A stretch of 64,000 nucleotides of DNA from Aquabacterium sp. (GTDB taxonomy: Bacteria; Pseudomonadota; Gammaproteobacteria; Burkholderiales; Burkholderiaceae_C): positions 62,001-126,000 of the forward strand of contig NZ_JAUSAR010000196.1 of the NCBI RefSeq assembly GCF_030652515.1, given 5' to 3'. Under the pieces are notes generated by a model, which was given only the letters and a program-made list of their open reading frames with translations, was not told the origin of the DNA and made no database searches. Below, in pieces: positions 27,300 to 35,699 of this stretch. Within the stretch, counting starts at the first letter, position 1. Each line of letters starts with the position of its first letter. A program made the position numbers and the translations under genes.

Positions 27300-28565
27300 A
27301 TGCAAAAGAACGTTCTGACCAAAGCCGTCGCGGTGGCTTTGGCAACCCTGGGTGCCGGCGGCGCCATGGCTCAATCCAGCGTGACCCTCTACGGCAATGT
27401 CGATGTGAGCGTTGATCACGTCAGCCGATCTGCTGGGACCTCAACCTCCCCTACGGCTAAGTACAGCGCTACGCGTGTATCCCCAAGCGCCACATCGCAG
27501 ACGTCGTTTGGCTTCAAGGGTGTGGAAGACCTTGGCGGCGGTATGAAGGCAAGCTTTGTCCTGGAAGGCCAGTTGAACCATGACACGGGTGCCCTGAGCC
27601 AGGATGGCCGGATCTTTGGTCGTCAAAGCTATGTGGGTTTGACCACCAATTTCGGTGAATTCCGTTTGGGTCGTCAATACGCTCCTATCTTCTATTCCAC
27701 CGCCTTGGTCACGACCGAGCGTTTCGGTGCTACCGACCTGTTCATCGAAGGTGGTGCATCTAATAACCTGCATGTCCGTCACGACAACCAGATCAGCTAT
27801 TGGCTCAAAGCTGGGGGCTTCACGGGCGAACTTTCTTACTCGCCCAATGCCGGCGTTGCTTCGATCATCAGTCCCGCTCGTGCGCCCGCTGCAACGGCTT
27901 CGACGGGCCAGATCATTGGTGGTGCCACCGCTGGTTCGGAAACCGGAACGAAGGCTGGGCGCACTTTTGGTTTGTTTGGCGCTTATTCCAGCGAAAGCCT
28001 AACGTTGACTGGTGGTTATCACCAGAATGCTTTTGACAACACGCCTGTGAGCTATGGTGGGGTGTTCACCACTAACTTTAACTTGGACAAGTACCAAGCA
28101 TTCAATTTGGGTGCCAAGTTCACTGTTCCCAATTCATCTGGACTGACTTTCAATGGTGTGTATGGTCAAGGCAAATATGGCTTGACTGATGGCCGTGATT
28201 TGAAGCTGGATTTCTTGGCCATTGGTACGCGTATTCCCGTGGGTGATTGGGCGCTGGTCGCGCAGGCATCGCAAACCAGGTTTCGCAATTTCACGAAAGG
28301 CAAAGACACAGGTTTGATGTTGGGCGCCGACTATGCTCTGTCCAAGCGTACCAGCCTGTTCACGCGTGTTGGCCAGATCAGGGATGACCAAGGTACGCCT
28401 TTCGCGGCTACAGCGTTGGGTGCTGCAGGTCCTTCTGTGGCTGGTGGCCCTGACGTCATTGGTGTCGCCACTGGTTTCCGCGAAACACCGATTTTCGCAG
28501 GCGCCAACATCAATCCCGATGGCAAGACCACTTACATTGGTATGGGCATTCGCCACAGCTTCTGA
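27300..28565 (+). CDS. Gram-negative outer-membrane porin (larger variant)
   Basis: Porin of 421 residues, about 60 longer than its upstream neighbour. Signal peptide ends GGAMAQ; then SSVTLYGNVDVSVDHVSR, SFGFKGVEDLGGGMKASFVL, FGRQSYVGLTTNFGEFRLGR and C-terminal GMGIRHSF. Extra residues sit in loops rich in Ala/Thr/Gly (around 195-225) and near the end (AATALGAAGPSVAGGPDVIG). The second half uses noticeably more A/T-ending codons than the surrounding genes, which could reflect transfer or loop diversification. Translation start is tightly enclosed by a hairpin. Confidence 0.93.
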   Translation: MQKNVLTKAVAVALATLGAGGAMAQSSVTLYGNVDVSVDHVSRSAGTSTSPTAKYSATRVSPSATSQTSFGFKGVEDLGGGMKASFVLEGQLNHDTGALSQDGRIFGRQSYVGLTTNFGEFRLGRQYAPIFYSTALVTTERFGATDLFIEGGASNNLHVRHDNQISYWLKAGGFTGELSYSPNAGVASIISPARAPAATASTGQIIGGATAGSETGTKAGRTFGLFGAYSSESLTLTGGYHQNAFDNTPVSYGGVFTTNFNLDKYQAFNLGAKFTVPNSSGLTFNGVYGQGKYGLTDGRDLKLDFLAIGTRIPVGDWALVAQASQTRFRNFTKGKDTGLMLGADYALSKRTSLFTRVGQIRDDQGTPFAATALGAAGPSVAGGPDVIGVATGFRETPIFAGANINPDGKTTYIGMGIRHSF

Positions 28566-28585
28566 TACCGGTTCTGCCAAAAGTC

Positions 28586-28612
28586 AAAACCGCCCTTCGG
28601 GCGGTTTTTTTT
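28586..28612 (+). terminator. Intrinsic terminator after second porin
   Basis: AAAACCGCCC pairs with GGGCGGTTTT around TTCG and continues into a T8 run, 20 nt after the porin stop. About 180 nt of non-coding sequence with a G9 run (28702-28710) follow before the antitoxin remnant. Confidence 0.93.
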
Positions 28613-28711
28613 GGGAGCTACCGGAAGTTGGTTTTGCTTGATCAGCCTTTACTGCTCAAGCAGGCTCACCCAGCCCGCCATGGCTTTGGCCAAGCCTAGG
28701 TGGGGGGGGGC

Positions 28712-29185
28712 TCACGTGCAGCTCACTGTATGCTCAAAATCTACTGGCACCTTGCTTTGGTCTTGGGTGCAACACACCGCATTGCGCCCCGCCATGTCTA
28801 CCACGATGACTGTTCGTCTCGAAGATGCTGTTAAAGATCGACTTGACCATTTGGCGCAAGCCACCCATCGAAGCTCAGGGAGTGCTGTCTGTACCGTTTC
28901 CCACACAACATCCAGATTGATGTCGAAATAGCCATGGATGATGCGATTGCGCATACCGCGCATGCCGCGCCAAGGAATGGCAGGTTGTGCTTGGGCAAAT
29001 TCGGCGTGGACATCCATCACCTTAGTAGCTGCTTCGCCAATGATGATGAGGCTCATGATGACGGCTTGCTGGGTTCGCTTGTCATCTAAAAAGCCGTCTT
29101 TGCTGAGTCCTTCCACGAAACTGCATGCGTCAGTTGCTGCCTGGTGCATATGGTCAAGGTAGTCAGGTAAGCGGCTTTCGCTCAT
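28712..29185 (-). CDS. hepT: HepT-type (DUF86) toxin with aberrant C-terminal tail
   Basis: HEPN-domain toxin of the MntA-HepT system, a putative RNase. Residues 1-105 match the family, including MRNRIIHGYFDIN (Rx4HxY at Arg79, His84, Tyr86; the tyrosine is the AMPylation target of MntA). Ordinary relatives stop near 110-115 residues. Here the frame continues for about 52 residues that look like no HEPN protein and are antisense to a ribbon-helix-helix antitoxin remnant at 28794-28874. The start overlaps the mntA stop by 4 nt. The HEPN active site is intact, so toxicity may be retained. Stability of the chimeric tail is unknown. Confidence 0.82.
   Translation of the reverse strand: MSESRLPDYLDHMHQAATDACSFVEGLSKDGFLDDKRTQQAVIMSLIIIGEAATKVMDVHAEFAQAQPAIPWRGMRGMRNRIIHGYFDINLDVVWETVQTALPELRWVACAKWSSRSLTASSRRTVIVVDMAGRNAVCCTQDQSKVPVDFEHTVSCT
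28794..28874 (+). pseudogene. 5' remnant of a ribbon-helix-helix antitoxin gene
   Basis: Starting at the ATG at 28794 the frame reads MSTTMTVRLEDAVKDRLDHL and then AQATHRS. This is the N-terminal DNA-binding strand and first helix of a CopG/RelB-like antitoxin. After Ser27 the similarity ends abruptly and the sequence becomes the reverse complement of hepT. The remaining half of the antitoxin and any toxin partner are missing. The break point (about 28872-28876) coincides with the point where hepT loses its family similarity. Confidence 0.7.
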
Positions 29186-29472
29186 ACAGGTTGCGCTTCT
29201 GCGAGGACTTTTGCTCGAAACTTTGGCGGCAAGTCGGCCGGGGTCAGCAAATCGACGTGGACGCCAAGTAGCGATTCCAGCTCGTCTTGCAGTCCGCCAA
29301 GGTCAAACAGTGTTGCGCCAGGCAGGGCATCGACCAGCAGATCCAAGTCGCTGTCATCCGTATCGGTGCCATGAACCACCGATCCAAAGACACGCGGGTT
29401 GGTCGCCCGAAAGCGGCCCGCCGCTTCACGCACAGTACTTCGCTTGAGATCAAGCGCGAGTGATGGTCGCAT
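29182..29472 (-). CDS. mntA: MntA-type nucleotidyltransferase antitoxin
   Basis: Minimal nucleotidyltransferase of 96 residues; MntA transfers AMP to a tyrosine of HepT to neutralise it. The signature GSVVHGTDTDDSDLDLLVD (GS at 30-31, catalytic Asp42 and Asp44) is intact. The start at ATG 29472 (MRPSLALDLKRSTVREAAGR) is preferred; an upstream start would add 16 residues. It overlaps hepT by ATGA, the standard order. It lies 51 nt upstream of the lysA stop, on the same strand as lysA but probably with its own promoter. Confidence 0.88.
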   Translation of the reverse strand: MRPSLALDLKRSTVREAAGRFRATNPRVFGSVVHGTDTDDSDLDLLVDALPGATLFDLGGLQDELESLLGVHVDLLTPADLPPKFRAKVLAEAQPV

Positions 29473-29523
29473 GAACACTTTCGTTATCGAAACTCGTTCG
29501 ATGATGGTAAGTGATTTCATGAA

Positions 29524-30792
29524 TCATGCAATTCGGTGCTCCAGCCTGAACAAGTCCTGGACCGCCTCACGCTCCCGAATCACCCACACCTGATCCCCAT
29601 CCACCATCAACTCAGCCGCCCGCCCGCGCGTGTTGTAGTTGCTGGCCATGGTCATGCCATAAGCACCAGCCGACAGCACAGCCAATACATCACCGGCTTG
29701 CACCGCCAGTGCGCGGTCACGGCCCAGCCAGTCGCCTGACTCGCAAACAGGCCCGACCACATCCCAGACCTGCGCTGCCGCCGTGCTTTGGCGCACATTG
29801 ACGATGCCCATGTAGGCCTCGTACAACGCCGGGCGCATCAGATCGTTCATGGCGGCATCCACCACGCAAAAACTCTTCTGCTCACCCGGCTTGAGGAACA
29901 GGACTTCGGTCAGCAGCACGCCCGCGTTGCCGACGAGGGAGCGGCCCGGCTCAAACAGAATCTCGCGGTGGCCATGGCCTCGTGCATCGATCTTCGCCAA
30001 GAGCTTGCCAATCAGCACGTCCGCAGCAGGTGGCGTTTCATTGGTGTAAGTGATGCCCAAGCCGCCACCCAGGTCCATGTGATGAATGGGCACGCCCGCC
30101 GCTTCAATGGCCTCGACCAGATCCAGCACGCGATCCAGGGCATCCAGGTAAGGCGCCACTTCCGTGATTTGCGAGCCGATGTGGCAATCAATGCCGACCA
30201 CGTCCAGGCCCGGCAACGAGGCTGCGCGCTGGTAAGTGGCCACGGCCTCTTCATGGGCAATGCCAAACTTGTTGCCTTTCAGGCCCGTCGAGATGTAGGG
30301 GTGCGTGCCGGCATCCACATCCGGGTTCACGCGCAGGCTGACACGCGCCCGGCGCCCCAGGCTGCTGGCCACCTCGGACAACACTTCCAGCTCAGCTGTG
30401 CTTTCAACATTGAAACAGCGCACGCCAGCCTCGATGCCAAGCTGCATTTCCGCCCGGGTCTTGCCCACGCCTGAAAACACCACCTTGCCCGGATCTCCTC
30501 CGGCGGCCAGCACCCGGGCCAGTTCGCCAGCGGACACGATGTCAAAACCACACCCTGCCTGGGCAAAGGTCTGCAGCACGGCCAGGTTGGAATTGGCCTT
30601 GATGGCATAGCACACCAGGTGAGCCCGACCCTTCAGGGCACTTTGATACGGTGCCAGCGCGGCCAGCATGGCGCGGCGCGAATACACATACAAGGGGCTG
30701 CCGTGCTTTTGCACCAGGTCGCCCAGCCGGACATCGTCCAAAAACAGATCGGGGCCACGGTAGGCCAGAAAGGGGGAGCCGGGCAGGGTCAT
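29524..30792 (-). CDS. lysA: Diaminopimelate decarboxylase
   Basis: PLP enzyme (fold type III) for the last step of lysine synthesis, 422 residues. PLP lysine in YAIKANSNLAVLQTFAQAG (about residue 60), GGGLGITY phosphate-binding loop, EPGRSLVGNAGVLLTEV, and the C-terminal GPVCESGDWLGRDR containing the second active-site Cys. The start is ATG 30792 (MTLPGSPFLAYRGPDLFLDD). It overlaps the stop of lptM by ATGA. No lysine riboswitch is visible. Confidence 0.95.
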   Translation of the reverse strand: MTLPGSPFLAYRGPDLFLDDVRLGDLVQKHGSPLYVYSRRAMLAALAPYQSALKGRAHLVCYAIKANSNLAVLQTFAQAGCGFDIVSAGELARVLAAGGDPGKVVFSGVGKTRAEMQLGIEAGVRCFNVESTAELEVLSEVASSLGRRARVSLRVNPDVDAGTHPYISTGLKGNKFGIAHEEAVATYQRAASLPGLDVVGIDCHIGSQITEVAPYLDALDRVLDLVEAIEAAGVPIHHMDLGGGLGITYTNETPPAADVLIGKLLAKIDARGHGHREILFEPGRSLVGNAGVLLTEVLFLKPGEQKSFCVVDAAMNDLMRPALYEAYMGIVNVRQSTAAAQVWDVVGPVCESGDWLGRDRALAVQAGDVLAVLSAGAYGMTMASNYNTRGRAAELMVDGDQVWVIREREAVQDLFRLEHRIA

Positions 30793-30962
30793 GGTGTTTG
30801 CTTGGCCTTGGTGCCAGAGGATGCGGAGGGGGTGCCTTGATCGGGCGAAGGCAGGTACAAGGGGCCTTTTTGGCCGCAGGCGCTGAGCAGCAGGGTGCCC
30901 AGCAGCACGAGTGCGGGCAGAGGTTTTGCGATGCTGCCTAAAATCAGAGACTGTTTCTTCAT
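30789..30962 (-). CDS. lptM: LptM-type small lipoprotein (LPS translocon assembly factor)
   Basis: Small lipoprotein of 57 residues. Signal and lipobox LLGTLLLSAC place the lipidated Cys at position 29, followed by GQKGPLYLP, the diagnostic LptM (YifL) motif. Relatives help oxidative maturation of the LptD-LptE lipopolysaccharide translocon at the outer membrane. It sits directly before lysA, a conserved order in proteobacteria, with an ATGA overlap. The start ATG is 23 nt from the divergent cyaY start. Confidence 0.9.
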   Translation of the reverse strand: MKKQSLILGSIAKPLPALVLLGTLLLSACGQKGPLYLPSPDQGTPSASSGTKAKQTP

Positions 30963-30985
30963 GCCGACATTCTAAGGATTCCCCG

Positions 30986-31339
30986 ATGAACGCCCTCAAT
31001 ACGCCTTCAGTCCTCACTGATGCGCAATACCACGAGGCCATCCAGGCCGTGCTGACGCGCATCGAAACCACGGTGGACCGCTGGCTGGAGGGCGATGTGG
31101 CGGACATCGATTCCGCGCGATCCGGCGGCATGCTGACGCTCACGTTGCCCAACCGCACTCAACTCATCATCAACGCCCAGCCCCCATTGCAGGAACTGTG
31201 GCTGGCCGCCAAGCGCGGCGGCTTTCATTTTCGACAGGCTGGCGATGGCCGGTGGCTGGACACCCGTTCTGGTGAGGAGTTCTTTGCCCTGTTGTCGGCT
31301 TGTGCCAGCGAACAAGCCGCCGTGCCCCTGAGTTTCTGA
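30986..31339 (+). CDS. cyaY: Frataxin-like iron-sulfur assembly protein CyaY
   Basis: Frataxin homologue of 117 residues that modulates IscS-driven Fe-S cluster assembly and binds iron. Acidic first helix region (YHEAIQAVLTRIETTVDRWL...DVADIDSARSGG), the NRTQLIINAQPPLQELWLAA core strand and conserved Trp, and GGFHFRQAGDGRWLDTRSGEEF complete the fold. Start ATG 30986 follows AAGGA. It is divergent from lptM-lysA and convergent with mrcA (5 nt between stops). This order is typical for Burkholderiales. Confidence 0.93.
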   Translation: MNALNTPSVLTDAQYHEAIQAVLTRIETTVDRWLEGDVADIDSARSGGMLTLTLPNRTQLIINAQPPLQELWLAAKRGGFHFRQAGDGRWLDTRSGEEFFALLSACASEQAAVPLSF

Positions 31340-31344
31340 GTCGT

Positions 31345-33723
31345 TCATTGGGGTTTGGCGTTGCCGAACATGTCGAGGATGTTTTGCTTCTCGTCGGAGG
31401 AGGTGGGTTCGGGCGTGCTTGGCGCTTGATCTTCCGGCTCGGGGGCCAGTTCACGAACGCCGGTGCCTGAGGTGTATTCCTCGTAGAACCACTCTCCGCC
31501 GATGTTGACCATGCCATCAGGTTGCGGTGGTTCTTCGACCGGTACGCCTCGCAGGGCGGTGCCCATGTAGTCGATCCAGATCGGCAAGGCCAGGCCGCCG
31601 CCCGTTTCCTTGTCGCCCAGTTTGCGGGGTTGGTCATGGCCAATCCACACCACTGCCACCGTGTGGGCCGTGTAGCCCGCGAACCAGGCGTCCATCGAGT
31701 CATTGGTGGTGCCGGTCTTGCCATACAAATCGGGGCGTTTCAGCGTGGCCTGCGCCTTGGCCGCCGTGCCCGACCGGGTCACCTCTTGCAGCAGGCTGCT
31801 CATCATGAAGGCGTTGCGCGCATCGATCGCGCGCATTGATTCGTTCAGCAAGGCAGGGCGGTACTGGGCCAGCGCGTGGCCTCGAGAGTCGGTCACTTTC
31901 AGCACCAGCATGGGGTTGACGCGGTAGCCGCCATTGGCGAACACCGCGTAGCCATCGGCCATCTGCATCGGGGTGACCGAACCTGCGCCCAGGGCCATGG
32001 TCAGGTAGGCCGGGTGCTTGTCGGCATCGAAGCCAAAGCGGGTGACCCAGTCCTGCGCATACTTGGTGCCGATGGAGCGCAGCACCCGGATCGAGATCAT
32101 GTTCTTTGATTTGGCCAGGCCGCGGCGCAAGGTCATGGGGCCTTCAAACTTCCCGTCGTAGTTCTTGGGCTCCCAGGGCTGGCCGCCAGTGACGCCTGCG
32201 TCGAAAAACAAGGGGGCGTCGTTGACGGTGGTGGCGGGGGTGAAGCCTTTTTCCAAGGCGGCCGAGTAGATGAAGGGTTTGAAGCTGGAGCCCGGCTGGC
32301 GCCATGCCTGCGTGACATGGTTGAACTTGTTGCGGCCAAAGTCAAAGCCGCCCACCATGGCCTTGATCAGGCCTGTTCTTGGGTCCATGGACACAAAAGC
32401 ACCTTCCACTTCGGGCAATTGCACCACGGTCCATTGCTCCGAGGCGTTTTGCATCAGGCGAACCACCGCTCCACGGCGGATCTGCACTTTGGGATTGGCT
32501 TTGTCGTTCAGAGCGTTGCCGACGGCGCGCAGGCCTTCGGGGCCAATGGTGATTTGCTCGCCGGATTGCAGTGCCACCACCAATTTCTTGGGCTCGGCCG
32601 ACATCACCACGCCCGCCTGAATGGCGTCGCTGTCAGGGTGTTCTTCCAGCGCTTCGGCCACTCGGACATCCACTTGCTTGGGGTCGGCCGGCAAATCGAT
32701 GTAGGCCTCCGGGCCCCGCCATGACTGGCGCCGGTCAAAATCCATCAAGCCCTTGCGCAAGGCCTTGTACGCGGCGGTCTGTTCGGGCATGCGCACGGAG
32801 GTGTAGACATTCAGGCCTCGCGTGTAGGCGTCGGGCCCGTACTGGTCGTGCATCAAGGAGCGGGCGGCCTCGGCCGCGTACTCGGCATGGGCGGAAACCG
32901 GGGCTTTCGTGCGGTAAGCCAGTTCTTCATCCTTGGCTTCATCGCGTTGTTCTGCCGTGATGAAGCCGTTTTCAAACATGCGGTCGATGATGTACTGCTG
33001 GCGAATCGTCGCGCGCTTGGGGTTGCGAACCGGGTTGTAGGCGGACGGCGCCTTGGGCAGGCCGGCCAGCATGGCGGCTTCGGCCACGGTGATGTCCTTG
33101 ATGGGCTTGCCAAAATAGGTGTCGCAGGCGGCTGAAAAACCATACGCGCGTTGCCCCAGGTAGATCTGATTCATGTAGAGCTCCAGGATCTGGTCCTTGC
33201 TCAACAGGCTTTCGATCTTCAGGGCCAGCAGCATCTCGTAGATTTTGCGGGTAAAGGTTTTCTCGGTGGGCAGGTAGAAATTGCGGGCCACCTGCATGGT
33301 GATGGTCGAGGCACCCTGGCTGCGGGCCTCGCCAAAATTGGCCAGGCCGGCACGCAGCACGCCGATGTAGTCCACGCCGCCGTGTTTGTAGAAGCGGGCA
33401 TCTTCGATCGCCAAAACGGCTTCCCGCATGACTTGGGGAATTTGTTTGATGGGCAGAAAATCACGTTTTTCTTCGCCAAACTCTCCAATTAGCACGTTAT
33501 CTGCCGAATAAACGCGCATCGGCATTTTGGGCTGGTAGTCGGATAATCCGCCAACCTCGGGTAATTGAGGGTATGCCACCACCAGTCCGATGCCTGCCAG
33601 CAAAGCGCCGCCCAAAGCGGCCGCCAGCCCCAGTCCGATCAAGGCAAGCAGGGGTTTGGCGAGCCAGGTTGCCCACCAGGGGCTGGGTTGATGTGGGGCT
33701 TTGGAAGAAACGGAATCGCTCAT
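31345..33723 (-). CDS. mrcA: Penicillin-binding protein 1A (bifunctional)
   Basis: Inner-membrane peptidoglycan glycosyltransferase/transpeptidase of 792 residues. TM anchor about 25-50; glycosyltransferase domain with EDARFYKHGGVD and QGASTITMQVARNFYL; an OB-like insert (about 320-420); transpeptidase motifs SSFK in QPGSSFKPFIYSAAL, SKN in GLAKSKNMISIR, and KTG in YGKTGTTNDSMDAWFAGYT. All catalytic residues are present. A flexible acidic/Pro tail ends the protein. It is divergent from pilM across a 246-nt region that holds both promoters, though none could be assigned with confidence. Confidence 0.96.
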   Translation of the reverse strand: MSDSVSSKAPHQPSPWWATWLAKPLLALIGLGLAAALGGALLAGIGLVVAYPQLPEVGGLSDYQPKMPMRVYSADNVLIGEFGEEKRDFLPIKQIPQVMREAVLAIEDARFYKHGGVDYIGVLRAGLANFGEARSQGASTITMQVARNFYLPTEKTFTRKIYEMLLALKIESLLSKDQILELYMNQIYLGQRAYGFSAACDTYFGKPIKDITVAEAAMLAGLPKAPSAYNPVRNPKRATIRQQYIIDRMFENGFITAEQRDEAKDEELAYRTKAPVSAHAEYAAEAARSLMHDQYGPDAYTRGLNVYTSVRMPEQTAAYKALRKGLMDFDRRQSWRGPEAYIDLPADPKQVDVRVAEALEEHPDSDAIQAGVVMSAEPKKLVVALQSGEQITIGPEGLRAVGNALNDKANPKVQIRRGAVVRLMQNASEQWTVVQLPEVEGAFVSMDPRTGLIKAMVGGFDFGRNKFNHVTQAWRQPGSSFKPFIYSAALEKGFTPATTVNDAPLFFDAGVTGGQPWEPKNYDGKFEGPMTLRRGLAKSKNMISIRVLRSIGTKYAQDWVTRFGFDADKHPAYLTMALGAGSVTPMQMADGYAVFANGGYRVNPMLVLKVTDSRGHALAQYRPALLNESMRAIDARNAFMMSSLLQEVTRSGTAAKAQATLKRPDLYGKTGTTNDSMDAWFAGYTAHTVAVVWIGHDQPRKLGDKETGGGLALPIWIDYMGTALRGVPVEEPPQPDGMVNIGGEWFYEEYTSGTGVRELAPEPEDQAPSTPEPTSSDEKQNILDMFGNAKPQ

Positions 33724-33969
33724 GGGGGCAGGCCTGTGACACTGCGCGGATTATAGGAACTTGGAAAGGCTTGAGCCCCTGTACACCATGGCACACTTTG
33801 AGCTCATTCACATCTTGGTCGGATTTGCAACTGTCTGTAAGGCGTGTGCATATCGCAACGTCGTTGGGATTTGCCCTGCTTTAACTTCGTTCAAACACAA
33901 AACCTTTACTGATAGCATTGAAGTGGTTTATTAACATTCCAGCGCCTTAGTCGGTGCGTGGGGGACGGT

Positions 33970-35049
33970 GTGAGCTTTCTTGACACGCTCTTGGGCCGCA
34001 AGCATCCGCCAATGATTGGACTGGACATCAGTTCATCAAGCGTGAAGCTGGTCGAGCTGAGCCAGACGCAGTCTGGCGAATACATACTGGAACGATTCGC
34101 GTCCGAGCCCTTTGAAAAGGGCTGGATCGCCGACGGTCAAATCGAAAAATTCGACGAAGTCGCGGAAGCGGTGCGCAAGGTCGTCGTCAAAAGCGGCACC
34201 CGCACCAAGCACGTGGCCATGGCCATGCCGCAGTCGGCCGTCATCACGAAAAAAATCATGCTCCCGGCAGGCCTGCGTGAAGAAGAAATGGAAATGCAGG
34301 TGGAGGCCGAGGCCAACCAATACATCCCGTTTTCTCTGGACGAAGTCAGCCTGGATTTCTGCGTGGTCGGACCCAGCCCGACATCGGCGGGTGATGTCGA
34401 GGTCATGATCGCCGCATCGCGCAAAGACCGTGTGCAAGACCGTCAAGGCCTGGCCGAATCGGCCGGCCTCAAGCCTGCCATCCTGGACATCGAATCCTAT
34501 GCCTCGCGCCTGGCCGTGCAGCGCCTGGTTGAGAACCTGCCCGGCGAGGGCAAGGATGCCCTGGTGGCCTTGTTCGAGATCGGGGCCGAGAACACCAGCC
34601 TGAAAGTCTTGCGAGACAACGAGTTGCTCTACGACCGCGACCAGGCTTTTGGTGGCGCTCAGTTGACGCAACTGATCTCGCGCCAGTACGGTTTTTCGTT
34701 TGAAGAAGCCGAGACCAAGAAACTGGCGGGCGATCTGCCTGAAGATTTTCAAAGCACGATCCTGGGTCCCTTCGTGGACAGCCTGTCACAAGAAATTGGC
34801 CGCGCCTTGCAATATTTTTTCACCAGCACACCGCATCACAAGGTGCACTACGTGATGCTGGCCGGCGGCACGGCCGCCTTGCCAGGTCTGAAAGACCGAG
34901 TGACCGAACTGACGGGTTTTGCCTCCATGGTGGTCAACCCCTTCGATGGCATGAAGCTGGGATCGGCCATCCGCGAAAGCAAACTTCGCCGTGAAGCGCC
35001 GTCCTACCTCACCGCCTGTGGACTGGCCATGCGGAGGTTCCTCGCATGA
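33970..35049 (+). CDS. pilM: Type IV pilus inner-membrane platform protein PilM
   Basis: Actin-like cytoplasmic protein of the type IV pilus alignment complex, about 359 residues. MIGLDISSSSVKLVEL is the phosphate-1 motif; VAMAMPQSAVITKKIMLP and YVMLAGGTAALPGL are further family features. It binds the N-terminal tail of PilN. The start is GTG at 33970 (VSFLDTLLGRK) with GGGGGA upstream; a GTG four codons earlier is open but lacks a ribosome site. First gene of pilMNOPQ; it overlaps pilN by ATGA. Confidence 0.94.
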   Translation: MSFLDTLLGRKHPPMIGLDISSSSVKLVELSQTQSGEYILERFASEPFEKGWIADGQIEKFDEVAEAVRKVVVKSGTRTKHVAMAMPQSAVITKKIMLPAGLREEEMEMQVEAEANQYIPFSLDEVSLDFCVVGPSPTSAGDVEVMIAASRKDRVQDRQGLAESAGLKPAILDIESYASRLAVQRLVENLPGEGKDALVALFEIGAENTSLKVLRDNELLYDRDQAFGGAQLTQLISRQYGFSFEEAETKKLAGDLPEDFQSTILGPFVDSLSQEIGRALQYFFTSTPHHKVHYVMLAGGTAALPGLKDRVTELTGFASMVVNPFDGMKLGSAIRESKLRREAPSYLTACGLAMRRFLA

Positions 35050-35687
35050 TTTTGATCAACCTGTTGCCTCATCGCGAGGAAAAACGAAAGCTGCGCAAGC
35101 AGGCTTTCTTCGTGGGTCTGGGGCTGTCTGTGGTGGCTGGCGCGGTTTTGGTCGCACTGGCTTATGCGGTTCAGCAGCAGATGATCTCCGCACAGCAGGC
35201 TCGCAACGAGTTCCTCAGTGCCGAGATCCACAAGCTGGAGGAAGACATCAAGGATGTCTCCGGCCTGAAGGCCGAGATCGAGTCCTTGAAGGCCCGCCAA
35301 AAGGCCGTGGAAGACCTGCAGATCGACCGGAACATCCCGGTGCACTTGCTCAACGAACTGGTTCGCCAGACACCCGAGGGCATCTACCTCAAGACCATCA
35401 AGCAAGATGGTCAGACGGTGATGGTGTCCGGCATTGCTCAGACCAACGAACGGGTGTCCGAGTTCTTGCGCAACACGGCCTACAAGTCCGAGTGGCTTGA
35501 AAAACCCGAATTGCAGGAAATCAAGGCTTCTGCGCAGCAGGCGAAAGACGTGCGCGAGCCCAAGCGCCTGTTCGACTTCTCCATCCGCTTGAGTTTGAAG
35601 CGTCCTCAGGATGTCTCGCCGGCTGCCTCGGCGGCATCGGGTGCGTCAGCACCGAGTCCAGCTGCATCCGCGGCCCCGAAGTCTTGA
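35046..35687 (+). CDS. pilN: Type IV pilus assembly protein PilN
   Basis: Bitopic inner-membrane protein of 213 residues. The N-terminal cytoplasmic PilM-binding motif is INLLPHREEKRKLRK; a TM segment (about 22-45) and periplasmic coiled coil (about 45-95) precede the ferredoxin-like domain. The C-terminus is a low-complexity Ala/Ser/Pro tail (about 190-213), longer than in Pseudomonas. It forms a heterodimer with PilO. Confidence 0.94.
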   Translation: MILINLLPHREEKRKLRKQAFFVGLGLSVVAGAVLVALAYAVQQQMISAQQARNEFLSAEIHKLEEDIKDVSGLKAEIESLKARQKAVEDLQIDRNIPVHLLNELVRQTPEGIYLKTIKQDGQTVMVSGIAQTNERVSEFLRNTAYKSEWLEKPELQEIKASAQQAKDVREPKRLFDFSIRLSLKRPQDVSPAASAASGASAPSPAASAAPKS

Positions 35688-35699
35688 GGCGGGCACATC

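Noticed and set aside
28702-28710. G9 homopolymer as a phase-variation tract
   Set aside because: It lies between a terminator and the aberrant hepT 3' end, not inside a functional reading frame or between promoter boxes, so a switching role is unsupported. It may mark the rearranged region.
33724-33969. Promoters in the mrcA-pilM divergent region
   Set aside because: The AT-rich stretch around 33890-33940 probably holds them, but no -35/-10 pair at good spacing stood out for either gene.
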